Shown here: positions 38,418-48,310 of the stretch, one piece after another
How positions within the stretch are numbered: the stretch's first letter is position 1
Layout of the letters: each line of letters begins with the position of its first letter
NCBI RefSeq assembly: GCF_020544465.1
Contig: NZ_CP066126.1
Location: 1,364,001-1,428,000, forward strand
Direction: 5' to 3'
Source: Chromobacterium rhizoryzae
GTDB taxonomy: Bacteria > Pseudomonadota > Gammaproteobacteria > Burkholderiales > Chromobacteriaceae
DNA: 64,000 nt
Position numbers and translations under genes: made by a program
The notes under the pieces: model-generated
Told to the model about the DNA's origin: nothing
The model's database searches: none
The model's input: only the letters and a program-made list of their open reading frames with translations

Positions 38418-40127
38418 ATGATGATTAAATATAAAAAACCATCTCCAGCTCGGCTCTGGCGGATGGCGGGGATCGTTTGTTGGGGCGTGGCGGCGCAGGC
38501 CGCGGAAGTGCCCGGCATGTCTGGCAGCATGCATCAGCAAATGGAAAACGATTCGCGGCGCCTGTTGCAGGACAACAGCCGCCGTTTCGACGCCATCATT
38601 CAGCAGCAGCGGCTGCGGCAGATGCAGCCGGACAGCAATATGATGCGGAGGCCGCAAGCGGCCGATATGAGCGAGCTGGACTGCCTGCGCGTCAAGGGCG
38701 TGCGTCTGGCCGGCATCAAGCTGTTGAGCCGCAAGGAAGTGGCCTCGCTGGGCGAACTGGCCAGCGACTGCCTGAACAATGAAGAGTTGAACCGCTTCAG
38801 CCGCGGCTTGACCCAGCTCTATCTGAAGAAGGGCTATATCGCTGCGCGCGTGGCGGCCGAAGGGCCGGACGAGCAGGGCGTGCTGACCTTGCGCGTGCAC
38901 GAAGGGCGGGTGGAGAAGATCGTCAGCGACGACCGGCGCAGCAATCCGGCCACCTTGTTTCCCGGCGTGGTCGGCCGGCCGCTGAACATCCACGACGCCG
39001 ATCAGGGCCTGGACCAGGCCAACCGCCTGCCGTCCAGCAAGGCGACGCTGGACATCCTGCCCGGCGAAACCGTGGGCGGCTCCATTCTGAGCTTGCGCAA
39101 TAATAAGGACGCGCCCTGGCGCTTGAACTTCAACGCCGACAACACCGGCCGCGACAGCACCGGCCGGGTGCAGGCCGGCGTGGGCCTGTCCTGGGACAGC
39201 CCGCTGGGTCTGTCCGATTTCGTCAGCGTGTCGGCGCAACGCACCAGCAACGACAATGCGGTGCGGCACAGCCGCAGCGAATCGCTGTTTTACTCCCTGC
39301 CTTACGGCTATTGGACGTTCAGCGCCTTCGCCAGCCGCGCCGATTATCTGAACCCGCTGCAATTGCAGCGCAACGCGGTGAATTTGTCCGGCCGCACCGC
39401 CCAGAGCGGCCTGCGCGTGGACCGGGTGGTGAGCCGCGGTCAGAACCAGACCACCTCGCTGACGGCGCAACTGACGCATAAACGGGTGCGCAATTACTTT
39501 CTCGACAGCGAGATCGAGATCACCAGCCCCACGCTGAGCGTGGCCGAGCTGGGCCTGTCCCGGCTGCAATTGCTCAGCGGCGGCGTGTTGATCGCGGACG
39601 CCGGCGTGCAGCGCGGCACGCGCTGGCTGGGCGCCAGCGCGCCGGACCCGCGCGCGCCGGACGGACCCAACCCGCAGTTCACCAAGTGGAAGGCTTCGCT
39701 GAACTGGTTTCAAAGCCTGGGTCTGCCCGGCGGACCGTATCAGCTCAATAGCGCGCTGACCGGCCAGACCAGCCGCGATTATCTGCCCGGCGTCGAGCAG
39801 ATGGACGTGTCCGACGCCAGCGCGGTGCGCGGTTTCCGCCGCAACACCCTGGCCGGGGAAACCGCCTGGTCCTGGCGCAATACCTTGTCGCGCCGCTTTG
39901 AGCTGGCCGGCGTCGGCGTGACGCCGCGTATCGGTCTGGACGGCGGCCGGGTGTTGCCGCATCGCTCGGTCCAGCAATGGCAGAGCATTGCCGGCGCCAG
40001 CCTGGGCCTGGCTTTCAGCTACCGCAAGGCCAGCCTGGACCTGGAATACAGCCGGCCCTTGTACAAGCCCGCCGGCTGGCAGCAGGAAGGCCATCAGCTG
40101 TTCGCCAAGCTGGCGCTGTCCTGGTGA
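38418..40127 (+). CDS. TpsB outer-membrane transporter (ShlB/FhaC/HecB family)
   Basis: A 569-residue outer-membrane protein. A signal peptide (LWRMAGIVCWGVAAQAAEV) is followed by two POTRA domains (about residues 85-230) and a 16-strand barrel region. The conserved loop-6 motif appears as ASAVRGFRRNTLAGE and the protein ends in LALSW with the terminal aromatic residue usual for barrels. It would secrete and activate the TpsA protein encoded 246 bp downstream. Two adjacent ATGs (38418, 38421) are equally possible starts. The region 38272-38417 is AT-rich and probably holds the promoter. Confidence 0.9.
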   Translation: MMIKYKKPSPARLWRMAGIVCWGVAAQAAEVPGMSGSMHQQMENDSRRLLQDNSRRFDAIIQQQRLRQMQPDSNMMRRPQAADMSELDCLRVKGVRLAGIKLLSRKEVASLGELASDCLNNEELNRFSRGLTQLYLKKGYIAARVAAEGPDEQGVLTLRVHEGRVEKIVSDDRRSNPATLFPGVVGRPLNIHDADQGLDQANRLPSSKATLDILPGETVGGSILSLRNNKDAPWRLNFNADNTGRDSTGRVQAGVGLSWDSPLGLSDFVSVSAQRTSNDNAVRHSRSESLFYSLPYGYWTFSAFASRADYLNPLQLQRNAVNLSGRTAQSGLRVDRVVSRGQNQTTSLTAQLTHKRVRNYFLDSEIEITSPTLSVAELGLSRLQLLSGGVLIADAGVQRGTRWLGASAPDPRAPDGPNPQFTKWKASLNWFQSLGLPGGPYQLNSALTGQTSRDYLPGVEQMDVSDASAVRGFRRNTLAGETAWSWRNTLSRRFELAGVGVTPRIGLDGGRVLPHRSVQQWQSIAGASLGLAFSYRKASLDLEYSRPLYKPAGWQQEGHQLFAKLALSW

Positions 40128-40373
40128 TGCCTTTGGCATTTATTTTTTGTCGTGAATATTTTTTGAAAGAAATTAGCTGCGAAAGCGACTAAGCGATATT
40201 GGCAGTATTTCATTTGAATTGATTTAAAAAGAGACGTAGATTCGAAATCAAACGTATGTTTCATTGTGGGCGGATCCGGCTGGCAGGCTGGAAAGGCCCA
40301 CGGAACATGGGGCGTTTGGATAGACGGTTTTGGACCGGATCTGCTTGTTCTCTGAATGAACGGGACTCAAATC
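40128..40373. other. Spacer between tpsB and tpsA
   Basis: The 246 bp contain no gene. It is AT-rich near 40140-40240, so tpsA may have its own promoter in addition to reading from tpsB. An upstream in-frame ATG at 40356 is less suitable than ATG 40374, which gives a clean signal peptide. Confidence 0.4.
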
Positions 40374-43300
40374 ATGAAGAAAAAAATAAATTTCGGCTTA
40401 TCGGTAACGGGGAAAGTGGCCGCAGCGCTGACTCTGGCGTTTTGGGCGGTGGAAGCCGCGATGGCGGCCGGCATCGTCGCCGGCGGCAACGGCGCGCAGC
40501 CGCAGGTGAGCAACGCCGCCAACGGCGCGGCGGTGGTCAATATCGTGGCGCCCAGCGCCGCGGGCCTGTCGCATAACCAATACCAGGATTTCAACGTCGG
40601 CAAGCCCGGCGCGGTGTTCAACAACTCCGCCGCCGGCGGCCAGTCGCAGCTGGCCGGCCAGTTGGGCGCCAACGCCTTGCTGGGCGGGCGCGAAGCCAGC
40701 GTGATCTTGAACGAAGTGATCAGCCGCAACCCGTCCTTGCTGTTGGGCAAGCAGGAAGTGTTCGGCAAGGCCGCCGACTATGTGCTGGCCAACCCCAACG
40801 GCATCACCTGCAGCGGCTGCGGCTTCATCAACACGCCGCGCGCTTCGCTGCTGGTGGGCAACGCCAATATCGAAAACGGCGCCATCGCCTCCTTGCAGGC
40901 GGCGATGAACGGCAACGCGCTCAGCGTCAATGGCGCCGGCCTGAGCGGCGTCAACGTGCTGGACCTGATCGCGCCGCGCATCGATGTGCGCGGCAATGTC
41001 GCCGCGCGCGAGCAGCTTAATGTGCGCGCCGGTTTCAACCTGGTGGATTACCAGGGCCAGGACGCCAAGGTGCTGCGCAGCGATAAGGCGCCGGAAGGCG
41101 TGGGCTTGCTGGACAGCGTGTTCCTGGGCGCGATGCAGGCCGGCCGCATCAATATCATCAGTACCGCCGACGGCGCCGGCGTCAATGTGGGCGGCAGCCT
41201 GAACGGCGCGCAGGAAGTGTCGGTGGACGCGCGCCAGGGCAAACTGGCGCTGGAAGGCGCGCAGATCCGCGCCAGCGAAGGCAAGGTGGCTCTGGCCGCG
41301 CGCCAGATCGACAGCCGCGGCCGGGCGGAAACCTCCACCACCCAAGACAGCGGCCACGACGAGAGCTGGTTTATCTGGAAAACCGGTGAAAGCAATACCG
41401 CCAGCAATGGCAGCGATACCCGCATCAAGCGCAGCGTCATCAGCGCGCGCGACGATGTGAGCCTCAGCGCCGGCGACGCGGCGACCTTGGCCGCCACCGA
41501 CATCAATGGCCGCAATGTGGCGCTCAGCGGCAAGGATTTGACGCTGGACAGCCAAGTGGCGGACAGCGCGTCCAGCAACAGCAATCATGCCTGGAAAAAC
41601 TCCTGGGCCTATAACCGCGACCAAAGCGAAACCAGCCAGCGTCAGGAAGGCGTGCGCATCCGCGCCGAGCAGGACGCCACGCTGACCGCGGCGGCGACGG
41701 CGGCGGACAACCAGGCGGTGGACGGCGCGCAGCCGCGCGGCCAGATCGCCATCCGCGGCGGCAGCGTCAGCGCCGGCCAGGACATCCGCCTGCAGGCCGA
41801 CGGCGGCGTGAAGCTGAGCGGCGTGACGGAAACCGATACCCGCAGCGATAGGGGCAATCGCAAGAACGACGGCGCCAGCCTGGAAACCGGCTCTTGGGAC
41901 CATGCTTCCAGCGAGCAACGCCTGGCGCAAAGCCAGCTGCGCGCCGGCCGCGATCTGGATATCCGCGCCAGCGGCGACATCGACGCCAAGGCGGCCAAGC
42001 TGGCCGCCGGCCGCGACGCTTCCCTGGACGCGGGCGGCGCGCTCGGCCTGGGCGTGCAGCAGACGACAAACCAGAACCGCCAGCGCAACGACCAGGTGTA
42101 CTGGGGCGGCATCGGCGGCGGCGGCAACCGCGACAACGGCAAGACCGACACCGTCAACACCGGCAGCGATCTGACCGCCGGCGGCAAGCTGACCCTGCGC
42201 GGCGACAGCGTGGCCATCGCCGGCAGCCGCGCCCGCGGCGAGCGGGACGCGGTGGCGATCAGCCGCAACGGCGACATCAGCATCGACAGCGTGGTCAACC
42301 AATCGCAAACCCGCACCGATCAGCGCAGCGGCACCGCCTTCAACATTACTAAGAGCAGCAGCAAAGGCAATGCCAGCCAGCAGCAGGCGGTCAACGCCGA
42401 GCTGAAGTCCGACACCAATCTGAGCATCCAGTCCGCCAAGGACGTGGCGATCAGCGGCAGCCAGGTGCGCGCCGGCGGCGAATTGAACGTGGCCGCCAAC
42501 GGCGACATCAAGGTGGCGGCGTCGCAGACCCGCGATAAGGTAGAGAGCAAGGACACCGAGCTGGCGCTGCGCGGCGTCGGCGAGATCACCGGCGACAAGC
42601 AGTACCGCGGCGGCGTGCGCATCGAGCACAGCAGCAGCAGCGTGGACCGCGACGCGACCCAGAACCAGGCGGCGACGCTGTCCGGCGACAAGGTGGCGCT
42701 CAATGCCCAGGGCGATCTGACTGTGACCGGCTCCAAGCTGAACGCCGGCGCCGGCGGCGCGGCCCTCAGCGGCCAGAACGTCAGCCTGAACGCGGCGCAG
42801 GACACGGTGAAGGAAAGCAAGAGCAGCAGCGTCACCGGCGGCGGCCTCTATATCGACGCCGGCCTGGACAAGACCGGGGTGGCGCTGGGCGTGGACCAGA
42901 AGAACAGCCGCAGCCAGTCCGACAGCAGCACGGCCCAGGTCAGCGCGATCAATTCCAAGGGCGGGGTCAGCATCGTCGCCGGCAACGGCGACGGCGACAT
43001 CCGCAACCAGGGCACCCAGGTCAAGGCTGATGGCGACATCAAGCTGGCCGGCGGCCGCATCGACAACCAGGCGGCCAACAGCAGCCAGAAAACCACCTCC
43101 GACAGCAGTCATTGGGGCGTGGAAGTGGGCGTCAACGCCGATTACAGCGGCGTGACCCGTCCGCTGGTGGCGGCCGGCGAAAAAGTGGCCAAGGGCGATG
43201 TGATCGGCGCGGCCGGCGCCGCCGGCGATCTGGGCGCGGCCAATCTGGGCGTGGATGTCGGCGTCAAGGCCGGCGTCGGCTCGGAGACCCGCCAATCCAG

Positions 43301-45311
43301 CACCGCGCAGGCCAGCAGCCTGAACGGCGGCAATATCAAGGTGGACGCCAAGGCCGGGCTCAGCGATCAAGGCACCCAGTATCAGGCCGGCAACACGGTG
43401 GAGATCAAGGCGGACAGCCATCAGTTCAGCGCCGTGGCCAATACCCAGAGCCAGAGCGGCAGCAAGACCGAGGCGGATGTCGGCGTGCGCGTCTACACCA
43501 CCACCGGCGAGGATGTGAACGTCAAGGCGGCCGGCAGCGGCAGCACGGTGACGAGCGCATCGTCCAGCTCCACCGCGGTCACCGGCGGCATCCGCGCCGG
43601 CAACGGCGTCAAGGTGGACGTGGACAACAACGCCGCTTACCAGGGCGTGGCCATCGCCGGCGGCAAGGGCGCGGCCAGCGTCAACGCGGGCGGCGATCTG
43701 AGCTTCAGCCAGGCCAACAACAGCAGCAGCAGCGAGCAGCGCACCGTGGGCGGCAAGGCCAATCTGGCCATCACCACCAGCCCGATCGAAGGCGGCGGCA
43801 AGAATGTCGGCGGCAGCGGCGGGGTGGCGGTGAACGTGGACAAGCAGCAAGCCAAGTCCAGCACCGCCGTGACCGGCGGCGTGGACGCCGACGCCGGCGT
43901 GAGCTTGACGGCCGGCGGCAAGCTGGGTCTGCAGGGCGATAAGATCGCCAGCCGCGGCGACGTGACGCTGCAGGGCGACAAGGTGGAGTTCAAGGCCGCC
44001 GAATCCAGCGCCGACAAGTCCGGCAGCCAGTGGGGCTTCGATCTCAAGGCCGGAGGCAGCCAGAGCAATGGTCAGGAAAAGGCGAGCAAGGGCTTCAATG
44101 TGGGCGCCGGCGGCAATTACGCCAGCACCGACGAGTCCAGCCGCAGCCAGACCGGCGGCAGCGTGGTCAGCGGCGGCAAAGCCAGCATAGCGGCCGGCAG
44201 CGGCGGCATCCGCCTGAGCGGCACCCAGGTGCAGGGCGACAGCGCCAAGCTGGACAGCCAGGGCGATATCCGCCTGGAGTCGGCGCAGTCCAGCAACCAA
44301 CGCAACAACTGGAGCGTGGCCGGCAATATCGGCGGCGGCAACAAGGCCGGCAGCGATAAGGAAAACGGCCAGATCAAGCCTGACAGCACCAAGAACGTGC
44401 ATGACATCAAGGCCGGCCTGGAGGTGAAGGTGGATCAGCAGGACAAGCTGAGCAACGCCAACGCCGCCGTGACCGCCAAGCAGCAAGTGGAACTGAACGC
44501 CGAAGGCAACGCCACCCTGGCCGGCGCCAATGTCAGCGGCAAGACCGTCACTGGCCAGGTGGGCGGCAAGCTGGCGCTGGAGAGCCGTCAGGATCGCGAC
44601 AACAGCGTGAAGGTGGACGTGGCGCTGGGCGTCAACAGCTCCAACGGCAAGGAGGCCAGCCTGGTTGATCAGGTCGCCGACAAGGCCGGCCCGCTGAAGG
44701 ACAAGGTGAAGGAGAAGGGCACCGAACTGGTCAACGCCGCGTCCGACAAGGTGAAGGAGAAGTACGACAGTCTGGCCTTCAACAAGGGCCTGAAGGAAGA
44801 CACCACCAATGCGGTGAGCTTCAACGCCAACAGCGAAACCGTCACCCTGCCCGAGCAGCCGACTTCCGGCCCGGCCAAGTCCGGCACGCTGGACACGCTG
44901 GCGCGCAAAGGCGGCAATACGCTGAAGGACAAGCTGCTGAACGCCCAGGACAAGGGCACCGAGCTGAAGGCCGACGTGGACGTCAGCGTCAAGCGCGACA
45001 ACTCGGTGGGCACTGTCACCGGCATCGCCGGCGCCGACGGCGTGACCCTGCAAGTGGGCGGCAAGACCCAGCTGACCGGTGCGACCGTGTCGTCCGCCAA
45101 CGGCAAGGTGGACCTGGGCGATTCCAAGGTGGAAACCGCCGACATCGCCACCGAGCGCTACAAGGGCGGCGGCGGGGTCAAGCTGAACAGCACCCCGTCA
45201 GGCATCCTGAAGCAGGCGGTCAGCGACGTGACTTCCGGCAAGGCGCCGCTGATCCGCGCCGAGCATGAGAATACGCCGACCGTGGTGAAAGGCGGCATCC
45301 AGAGCAAGTAA
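40374..45311 (+). CDS. TpsA exoprotein, filamentous-hemagglutinin-type adhesin
   Basis: A 1645-residue secreted protein. It has a long signal peptide (KKKINFGLSVTGKVAAALTL), a TPS secretion domain with the motif NPNGI at 140-144 (ANPNGITCSGCGFINT), then long runs of hemagglutinin repeats rich in Gly, Ser, Asn and Asp (GGKLTLRGD, SGGNIKVDAKAG) that form a beta-helix. It resembles FhaB/HecA-type proteins. No VENN motif or variable toxin-like C-terminus is visible and no immunity gene follows, so adhesion rather than contact-dependent inhibition is favoured. It is a partner of the upstream TpsB. A terminator follows. Confidence 0.88.
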   Translation: MKKKINFGLSVTGKVAAALTLAFWAVEAAMAAGIVAGGNGAQPQVSNAANGAAVVNIVAPSAAGLSHNQYQDFNVGKPGAVFNNSAAGGQSQLAGQLGANALLGGREASVILNEVISRNPSLLLGKQEVFGKAADYVLANPNGITCSGCGFINTPRASLLVGNANIENGAIASLQAAMNGNALSVNGAGLSGVNVLDLIAPRIDVRGNVAAREQLNVRAGFNLVDYQGQDAKVLRSDKAPEGVGLLDSVFLGAMQAGRINIISTADGAGVNVGGSLNGAQEVSVDARQGKLALEGAQIRASEGKVALAARQIDSRGRAETSTTQDSGHDESWFIWKTGESNTASNGSDTRIKRSVISARDDVSLSAGDAATLAATDINGRNVALSGKDLTLDSQVADSASSNSNHAWKNSWAYNRDQSETSQRQEGVRIRAEQDATLTAAATAADNQAVDGAQPRGQIAIRGGSVSAGQDIRLQADGGVKLSGVTETDTRSDRGNRKNDGASLETGSWDHASSEQRLAQSQLRAGRDLDIRASGDIDAKAAKLAAGRDASLDAGGALGLGVQQTTNQNRQRNDQVYWGGIGGGGNRDNGKTDTVNTGSDLTAGGKLTLRGDSVAIAGSRARGERDAVAISRNGDISIDSVVNQSQTRTDQRSGTAFNITKSSSKGNASQQQAVNAELKSDTNLSIQSAKDVAISGSQVRAGGELNVAANGDIKVAASQTRDKVESKDTELALRGVGEITGDKQYRGGVRIEHSSSSVDRDATQNQAATLSGDKVALNAQGDLTVTGSKLNAGAGGAALSGQNVSLNAAQDTVKESKSSSVTGGGLYIDAGLDKTGVALGVDQKNSRSQSDSSTAQVSAINSKGGVSIVAGNGDGDIRNQGTQVKADGDIKLAGGRIDNQAANSSQKTTSDSSHWGVEVGVNADYSGVTRPLVAAGEKVAKGDVIGAAGAAGDLGAANLGVDVGVKAGVGSETRQSSTAQASSLNGGNIKVDAKAGLSDQGTQYQAGNTVEIKADSHQFSAVANTQSQSGSKTEADVGVRVYTTTGEDVNVKAAGSGSTVTSASSSSTAVTGGIRAGNGVKVDVDNNAAYQGVAIAGGKGAASVNAGGDLSFSQANNSSSSEQRTVGGKANLAITTSPIEGGGKNVGGSGGVAVNVDKQQAKSSTAVTGGVDADAGVSLTAGGKLGLQGDKIASRGDVTLQGDKVEFKAAESSADKSGSQWGFDLKAGGSQSNGQEKASKGFNVGAGGNYASTDESSRSQTGGSVVSGGKASIAAGSGGIRLSGTQVQGDSAKLDSQGDIRLESAQSSNQRNNWSVAGNIGGGNKAGSDKENGQIKPDSTKNVHDIKAGLEVKVDQQDKLSNANAAVTAKQQVELNAEGNATLAGANVSGKTVTGQVGGKLALESRQDRDNSVKVDVALGVNSSNGKEASLVDQVADKAGPLKDKVKEKGTELVNAASDKVKEKYDSLAFNKGLKEDTTNAVSFNANSETVTLPEQPTSGPAKSGTLDTLARKGGNTLKDKLLNAQDKGTELKADVDVSVKRDNSVGTVTGIAGADGVTLQVGGKTQLTGATVSSANGKVDLGDSKVETADIATERYKGGGGVKLNSTPSGILKQAVSDVTSGKAPLIRAEHENTPTVVKGGIQSK

Positions 45312-45328
45312 GACGCTTGATCCAAGCG

Positions 45329-45366
45329 AAAACCCCCGCCGGGCAACTGGCGGGGGTTTTGTTTTT
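45329..45366. terminator. Bidirectional terminator between tpsA and pirin gene
   Basis: CCCCCGCC (45333-45340) pairs with GGCGGGGG (45349-45356), flanked by A and T runs, serving both converging genes. Confidence 0.85.
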
Positions 45367-45378
45367 AGCCGGCCGCTC

Positions 45379-46239
45379 TCACAAGGGAATGAACTCGGTC
45401 TCGCCCGGCACCATCGGGAAACGCTGGGCGATCCAGTCCGCGCGCGCCTGGGCCAGCCGCTCGCGGCGGCTGGACACGAAGTTCCAGTCCAGATAGCGCG
45501 GGCTGGCCGGCGGCGTGCCGCCCAGCAGCATCACCCGGCTGTCGCGCCGTGCGATCAGTTCGCCGCCCTGGCCGGTTCGCAGCAGGCCCAATTCGTTGGC
45601 GTTCAGCGCGGCGCCGTCCACGTCCAGTTCGCCGGCGGCGACATAGGCGGCCAGTTCGTCCACGCCTTCCGGCAGCGCCAAGCGCGCGCCGGCCGGCATG
45701 GCGGCGCTGGCGTAGAACACCGGCAGCGGATAGGCGACCGGCGAGCGACGGCCCCAGCCTTCGCCCATCAGCAGGTTCAGTTCCACGCCGTCCTGGTTCC
45801 AGCGCGGCAAGTCCTCGGCCGGGTAATGGGCGAAGGCCGGCTCGCATTCCTCCTGCTCGTCCGGCAGCGCCAGCCACAGCTGCATGCCTTCCACCGCCAC
45901 GCCTTGCTGGCGGATGTCGGCCGGCACCCGCTCGGAGTGGGTGATGCCGCTGCCGGCGGTCATCAGGTTGACCGCGCCGGGCGCGATGCGCTGCACCGTG
46001 CCCAGGCTGTCGCGATGCATCATCGCGCCGGAGAACAGATAGGTGACGGTGGCCAGGCCGGTGTGCGGATGCGGCCGCACATCGCCGGCGCTGCCTTCGG
46101 CGGCGAAACGGGCCGGGCCCATGTGATCGAGAAACACGAAGGGGCCGACGCGGCGCGCCTGGCGGGTGGGTAGCAGCCGGCGCACCGGAAAGCCGATGTC
46201 GCGGTCCAGGCTGGCGATGGTTTGGGTAAGCAGCGGCAT
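45379..46239 (-). CDS. Pirin-family cupin protein (first of two)
   Basis: A 286-residue pirin. N-terminal cupin metal ligands are visible: RPHPHTGLATVTY, MMHRDSLG and GSGITHSERVP. Bacterial pirins bind iron or another metal, and some act as quercetinases; the substrate here is unknown. It lies 26 bp downstream of a second, diverged pirin gene on the same strand. Confidence 0.85.
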   Translation of the reverse strand: MPLLTQTIASLDRDIGFPVRRLLPTRQARRVGPFVFLDHMGPARFAAEGSAGDVRPHPHTGLATVTYLFSGAMMHRDSLGTVQRIAPGAVNLMTAGSGITHSERVPADIRQQGVAVEGMQLWLALPDEQEECEPAFAHYPAEDLPRWNQDGVELNLLMGEGWGRRSPVAYPLPVFYASAAMPAGARLALPEGVDELAAYVAAGELDVDGAALNANELGLLRTGQGGELIARRDSRVMLLGGTPPASPRYLDWNFVSSRRERLAQARADWIAQRFPMVPGETEFIPL

Positions 46240-46265
46240 GGCGGCTCCAGCTTAGGGTTTGAGGG

Positions 46266-47120
46266 TCAGAAGCGGCCGTCGCGGAAATCAGCTATGGCTT
46301 CTTCCACTTGTTCGCGCGTATTCATCACGAAGGGGCCCCATTGCGCGATGGGTTCGCCCAAGGGCTTGCCGGCAATCAGCAGCAAGCGGCTGTCGGTCGC
46401 GGCGCGGAGGCTGACGCCGTCGCTGTCGGCGCGGTTGTCCAGCACCGCCATCTGCCTTGCCTTGACGCCGCGCTGTTGCGCGCCGACGGCGATCTCGCCC
46501 TGGTAAACATAGAGGAAGGCGTTGTGGCCGGCGGGGATTTCCAGCGTCTCTTCGCTGCCGGCGTCCAGACGCAGGTCCAGGTACAGCGGTTCGGTGGCTT
46601 CGCGTTCCACCGCGCCGGCCTGGCCGCGCCAGTGGCCGGCGATCAGGCGGGCCTCGCCTTGGGCCGGCGCAGACGGAATCTCGGCGGCGGGGATGTCGCG
46701 ATACCACGGCGCGCACAGCTTGCGCTCCGCCGGCAGGTTCAGCCACAGCTGGAAGCCGTGCATCAGGCCATCCTCTTGTTCCGGTAGTTCGGAATGGACG
46801 ATGCCGCGGCCGGCGGTCATCCATTGCACGCCGCCGGGGCCGAGCAGGCCTTCCTGGCCGGTATTGTCGCGGTGGCGCATGCGGCCGGCCAGCATATAGG
46901 TGATGGTTTCGAAGCCGCGGTGCGGATGGCTGGGAAAGCCGGCGATGTAGTCGTCGGGATTGTCGGAACGGAATTCGTCCAGCATCAGGAAAGGGTCCAG
47001 CCGCCTTTGCAGATCGGAGCCGAGCACGCGCAGCAGGCGCACGCCTGCGCCGTCCGACACCGCCTGGCCGTTGACCAGGCCTTCCGCTTCCCGGCTGATG
47101 AATGGGTGTTGCATGGCCAT
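46266..47120 (-). CDS. Pirin-family cupin protein (second of two)
   Basis: A 284-residue pirin starting at ATG 47120 after AGGGAGAC; the open frame extends to 47222 without similarity. Metal-ligand segments are FPSHPHRGFETITY, RMRHRDNTG and GRGIVHSELPE. Identity with the neighbouring pirin is modest, so the pair is old or independently acquired. The function is uncertain: pirins have been linked to redox sensing and flavonoid dioxygenation. Confidence 0.85.
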   Translation of the reverse strand: MAMQHPFISREAEGLVNGQAVSDGAGVRLLRVLGSDLQRRLDPFLMLDEFRSDNPDDYIAGFPSHPHRGFETITYMLAGRMRHRDNTGQEGLLGPGGVQWMTAGRGIVHSELPEQEDGLMHGFQLWLNLPAERKLCAPWYRDIPAAEIPSAPAQGEARLIAGHWRGQAGAVEREATEPLYLDLRLDAGSEETLEIPAGHNAFLYVYQGEIAVGAQQRGVKARQMAVLDNRADSDGVSLRAATDSRLLLIAGKPLGEPIAQWGPFVMNTREQVEEAIADFRDGRF

Positions 47121-47244
47121 GTCTCCCTGTGGGGCCGGACTGGCGTCCGGCGGTTTACATGGCCGGATTATTGCGCGCCGCCGACGCGCTTGATAGCGCA
47201 AAGAATTGCGCGTCAGATTCAAAAAGTCTGAACGCGCAGCGGCC

Positions 47245-47928
47245 TCAACTCAGGGCGGCTTGCTGGCTCTGTCCGCGCAGATAGTCTTCCAGCGCGTGGC
47301 CGGCGGACAGGATGTGGAAGCGGATGAATTCCGCCGCCTCGTCGGCCTTGCCCTGGCGGGACAGCTCCAGCAGCTTGCTGTGCTCCTCATGCGCCCGCTC
47401 CATGGTGCGGGTGAACAGGATCTGCATCCGGGTGTAGCGGTCGGTCTTGTTGTGCAGCTGCTCGATCAGCGCCAGCGTGTTGGGCCGCTTGGCGGCGCGG
47501 TACAAGGCCAGGTGGAAGCGGGAGTTCAATTCCCCCCAGTGGCGCACGTCGTTGTTGCGCAGCGCTTGTTCGAATTCGCGCAGGGTTTGCTGGGCCAGAT
47601 CGTGATCGGCCTTGGTGTGACAGGGGATGGCGGCTTTGAGCACCGAACCTTCCAGCATCGCGCGGATTTCCAGCAGCTCCAGCACGTCTTCCAGCGACAG
47701 CTTGGACACCAGCGCGCCCTTGTGGTCGATGATCTGGATCAGGCCTTCGGCTTCCAGCTGGCGCAGCGCCTCGCGCACCGGCACCCGGCTGACGCCGTAT
47801 TCATTGGACAGCGCCTCTTGGCGCAGTTGTTGGCCATCGGCGAACTCCCCGGAGAGAATGCGCTGGCGCAGGGATTCGGTTACGGCACTGGTGAGCGTCT
47901 GGCGCTTGATCGGCTGCATGGTGGTCAT
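47245..47928 (-). CDS. GntR-family regulator with FCD domain
   Basis: A 227-residue FadR/FCD-type regulator: winged helix (LRQEALSNEYGVSRVPVREALRQLEAEGLI) and an all-helical FCD domain with metal/ligand positions (ELNSRFHLALYRAA, EEHSKLLE, FIRFHILSAG). Such regulators respond to organic acids or amino-acid derivatives. It lies upstream of the pirin pair on the same strand, 124 bp away, and might control them, but the ligand is unknown. Confidence 0.85.
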   Translation of the reverse strand: MTTMQPIKRQTLTSAVTESLRQRILSGEFADGQQLRQEALSNEYGVSRVPVREALRQLEAEGLIQIIDHKGALVSKLSLEDVLELLEIRAMLEGSVLKAAIPCHTKADHDLAQQTLREFEQALRNNDVRHWGELNSRFHLALYRAAKRPNTLALIEQLHNKTDRYTRMQILFTRTMERAHEEHSKLLELSRQGKADEAAEFIRFHILSAGHALEDYLRGQSQQAALS

Positions 47929-48036
47929 GGTGGTGGGTGTCGTCGTCAGTCAAGCGGTGTCATGCAAATGTATTCGATTATACGGAGCTTGAACTGTCAG
48001 ACAAGGCCCAAAACTGACCTTATGAGTCGCCAAAAT

Positions 48037-48067
48037 GAAAAAACCCGGCGTTTGGCCGGGTTTTTTT
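48037..48067. terminator. Bidirectional terminator downstream of the tRNA cluster
   Basis: AAAAAACCCGGC / GCCGGGTTTTTTT around GTTTG. It lies just past the 3' end of the minus-strand tRNA operon. Confidence 0.85.
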
Positions 48068-48073
48068 AAGATT

Positions 48074-48150
48074 TGGGGTGGATGATGGGGCTCGAACCCA
48101 CGACAACAGGAATCACAATCCTGGACTCTACCAACTGAGCTACATCCACC
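48074..48150 (-). tRNA. tRNA-His (GTG), copy 1
   Basis: A 77-base cloverleaf with the extra 5' G typical of histidine tRNA, anticodon loop TTGTGAT (anticodon GTG), T-loop GTTCGAGCC and encoded CCA end. It is identical in sequence to the copy at 48198-48274. Confidence 0.95.
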
Positions 48151-48197
48151 GCCGAAAGCGGTGAGTCGACGCCCTGAGGCGGCAACTTGAAATAGGG

Positions 48198-48274
48198 TGG
48201 GGTGGATGATGGGGCTCGAACCCACGACAACAGGAATCACAATCCTGGACTCTACCAACTGAGCTACATCCACC
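48198..48274 (-). tRNA. tRNA-His (GTG), copy 2
   Basis: Identical to the neighbouring tRNA-His, with encoded CCA, 47 bp upstream of it in the same minus-strand cluster. Confidence 0.95.
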
Positions 48275-48310
48275 ACTGAAAAACAAGCACTGCATTGTAC
48301 CACAATTACT

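Noticed and set aside
40398..45053. A 1551-codon open frame antisense to the TpsA gene
   Set aside because: It is an effect of high GC and biased third positions in the real gene; it has no ribosome site and low-complexity composition.
40374..45311. Contact-dependent inhibition toxin (CdiA)
   Set aside because: No VENN-type motif, no recognisable toxin tail and no small immunity gene before the terminator at 45329.
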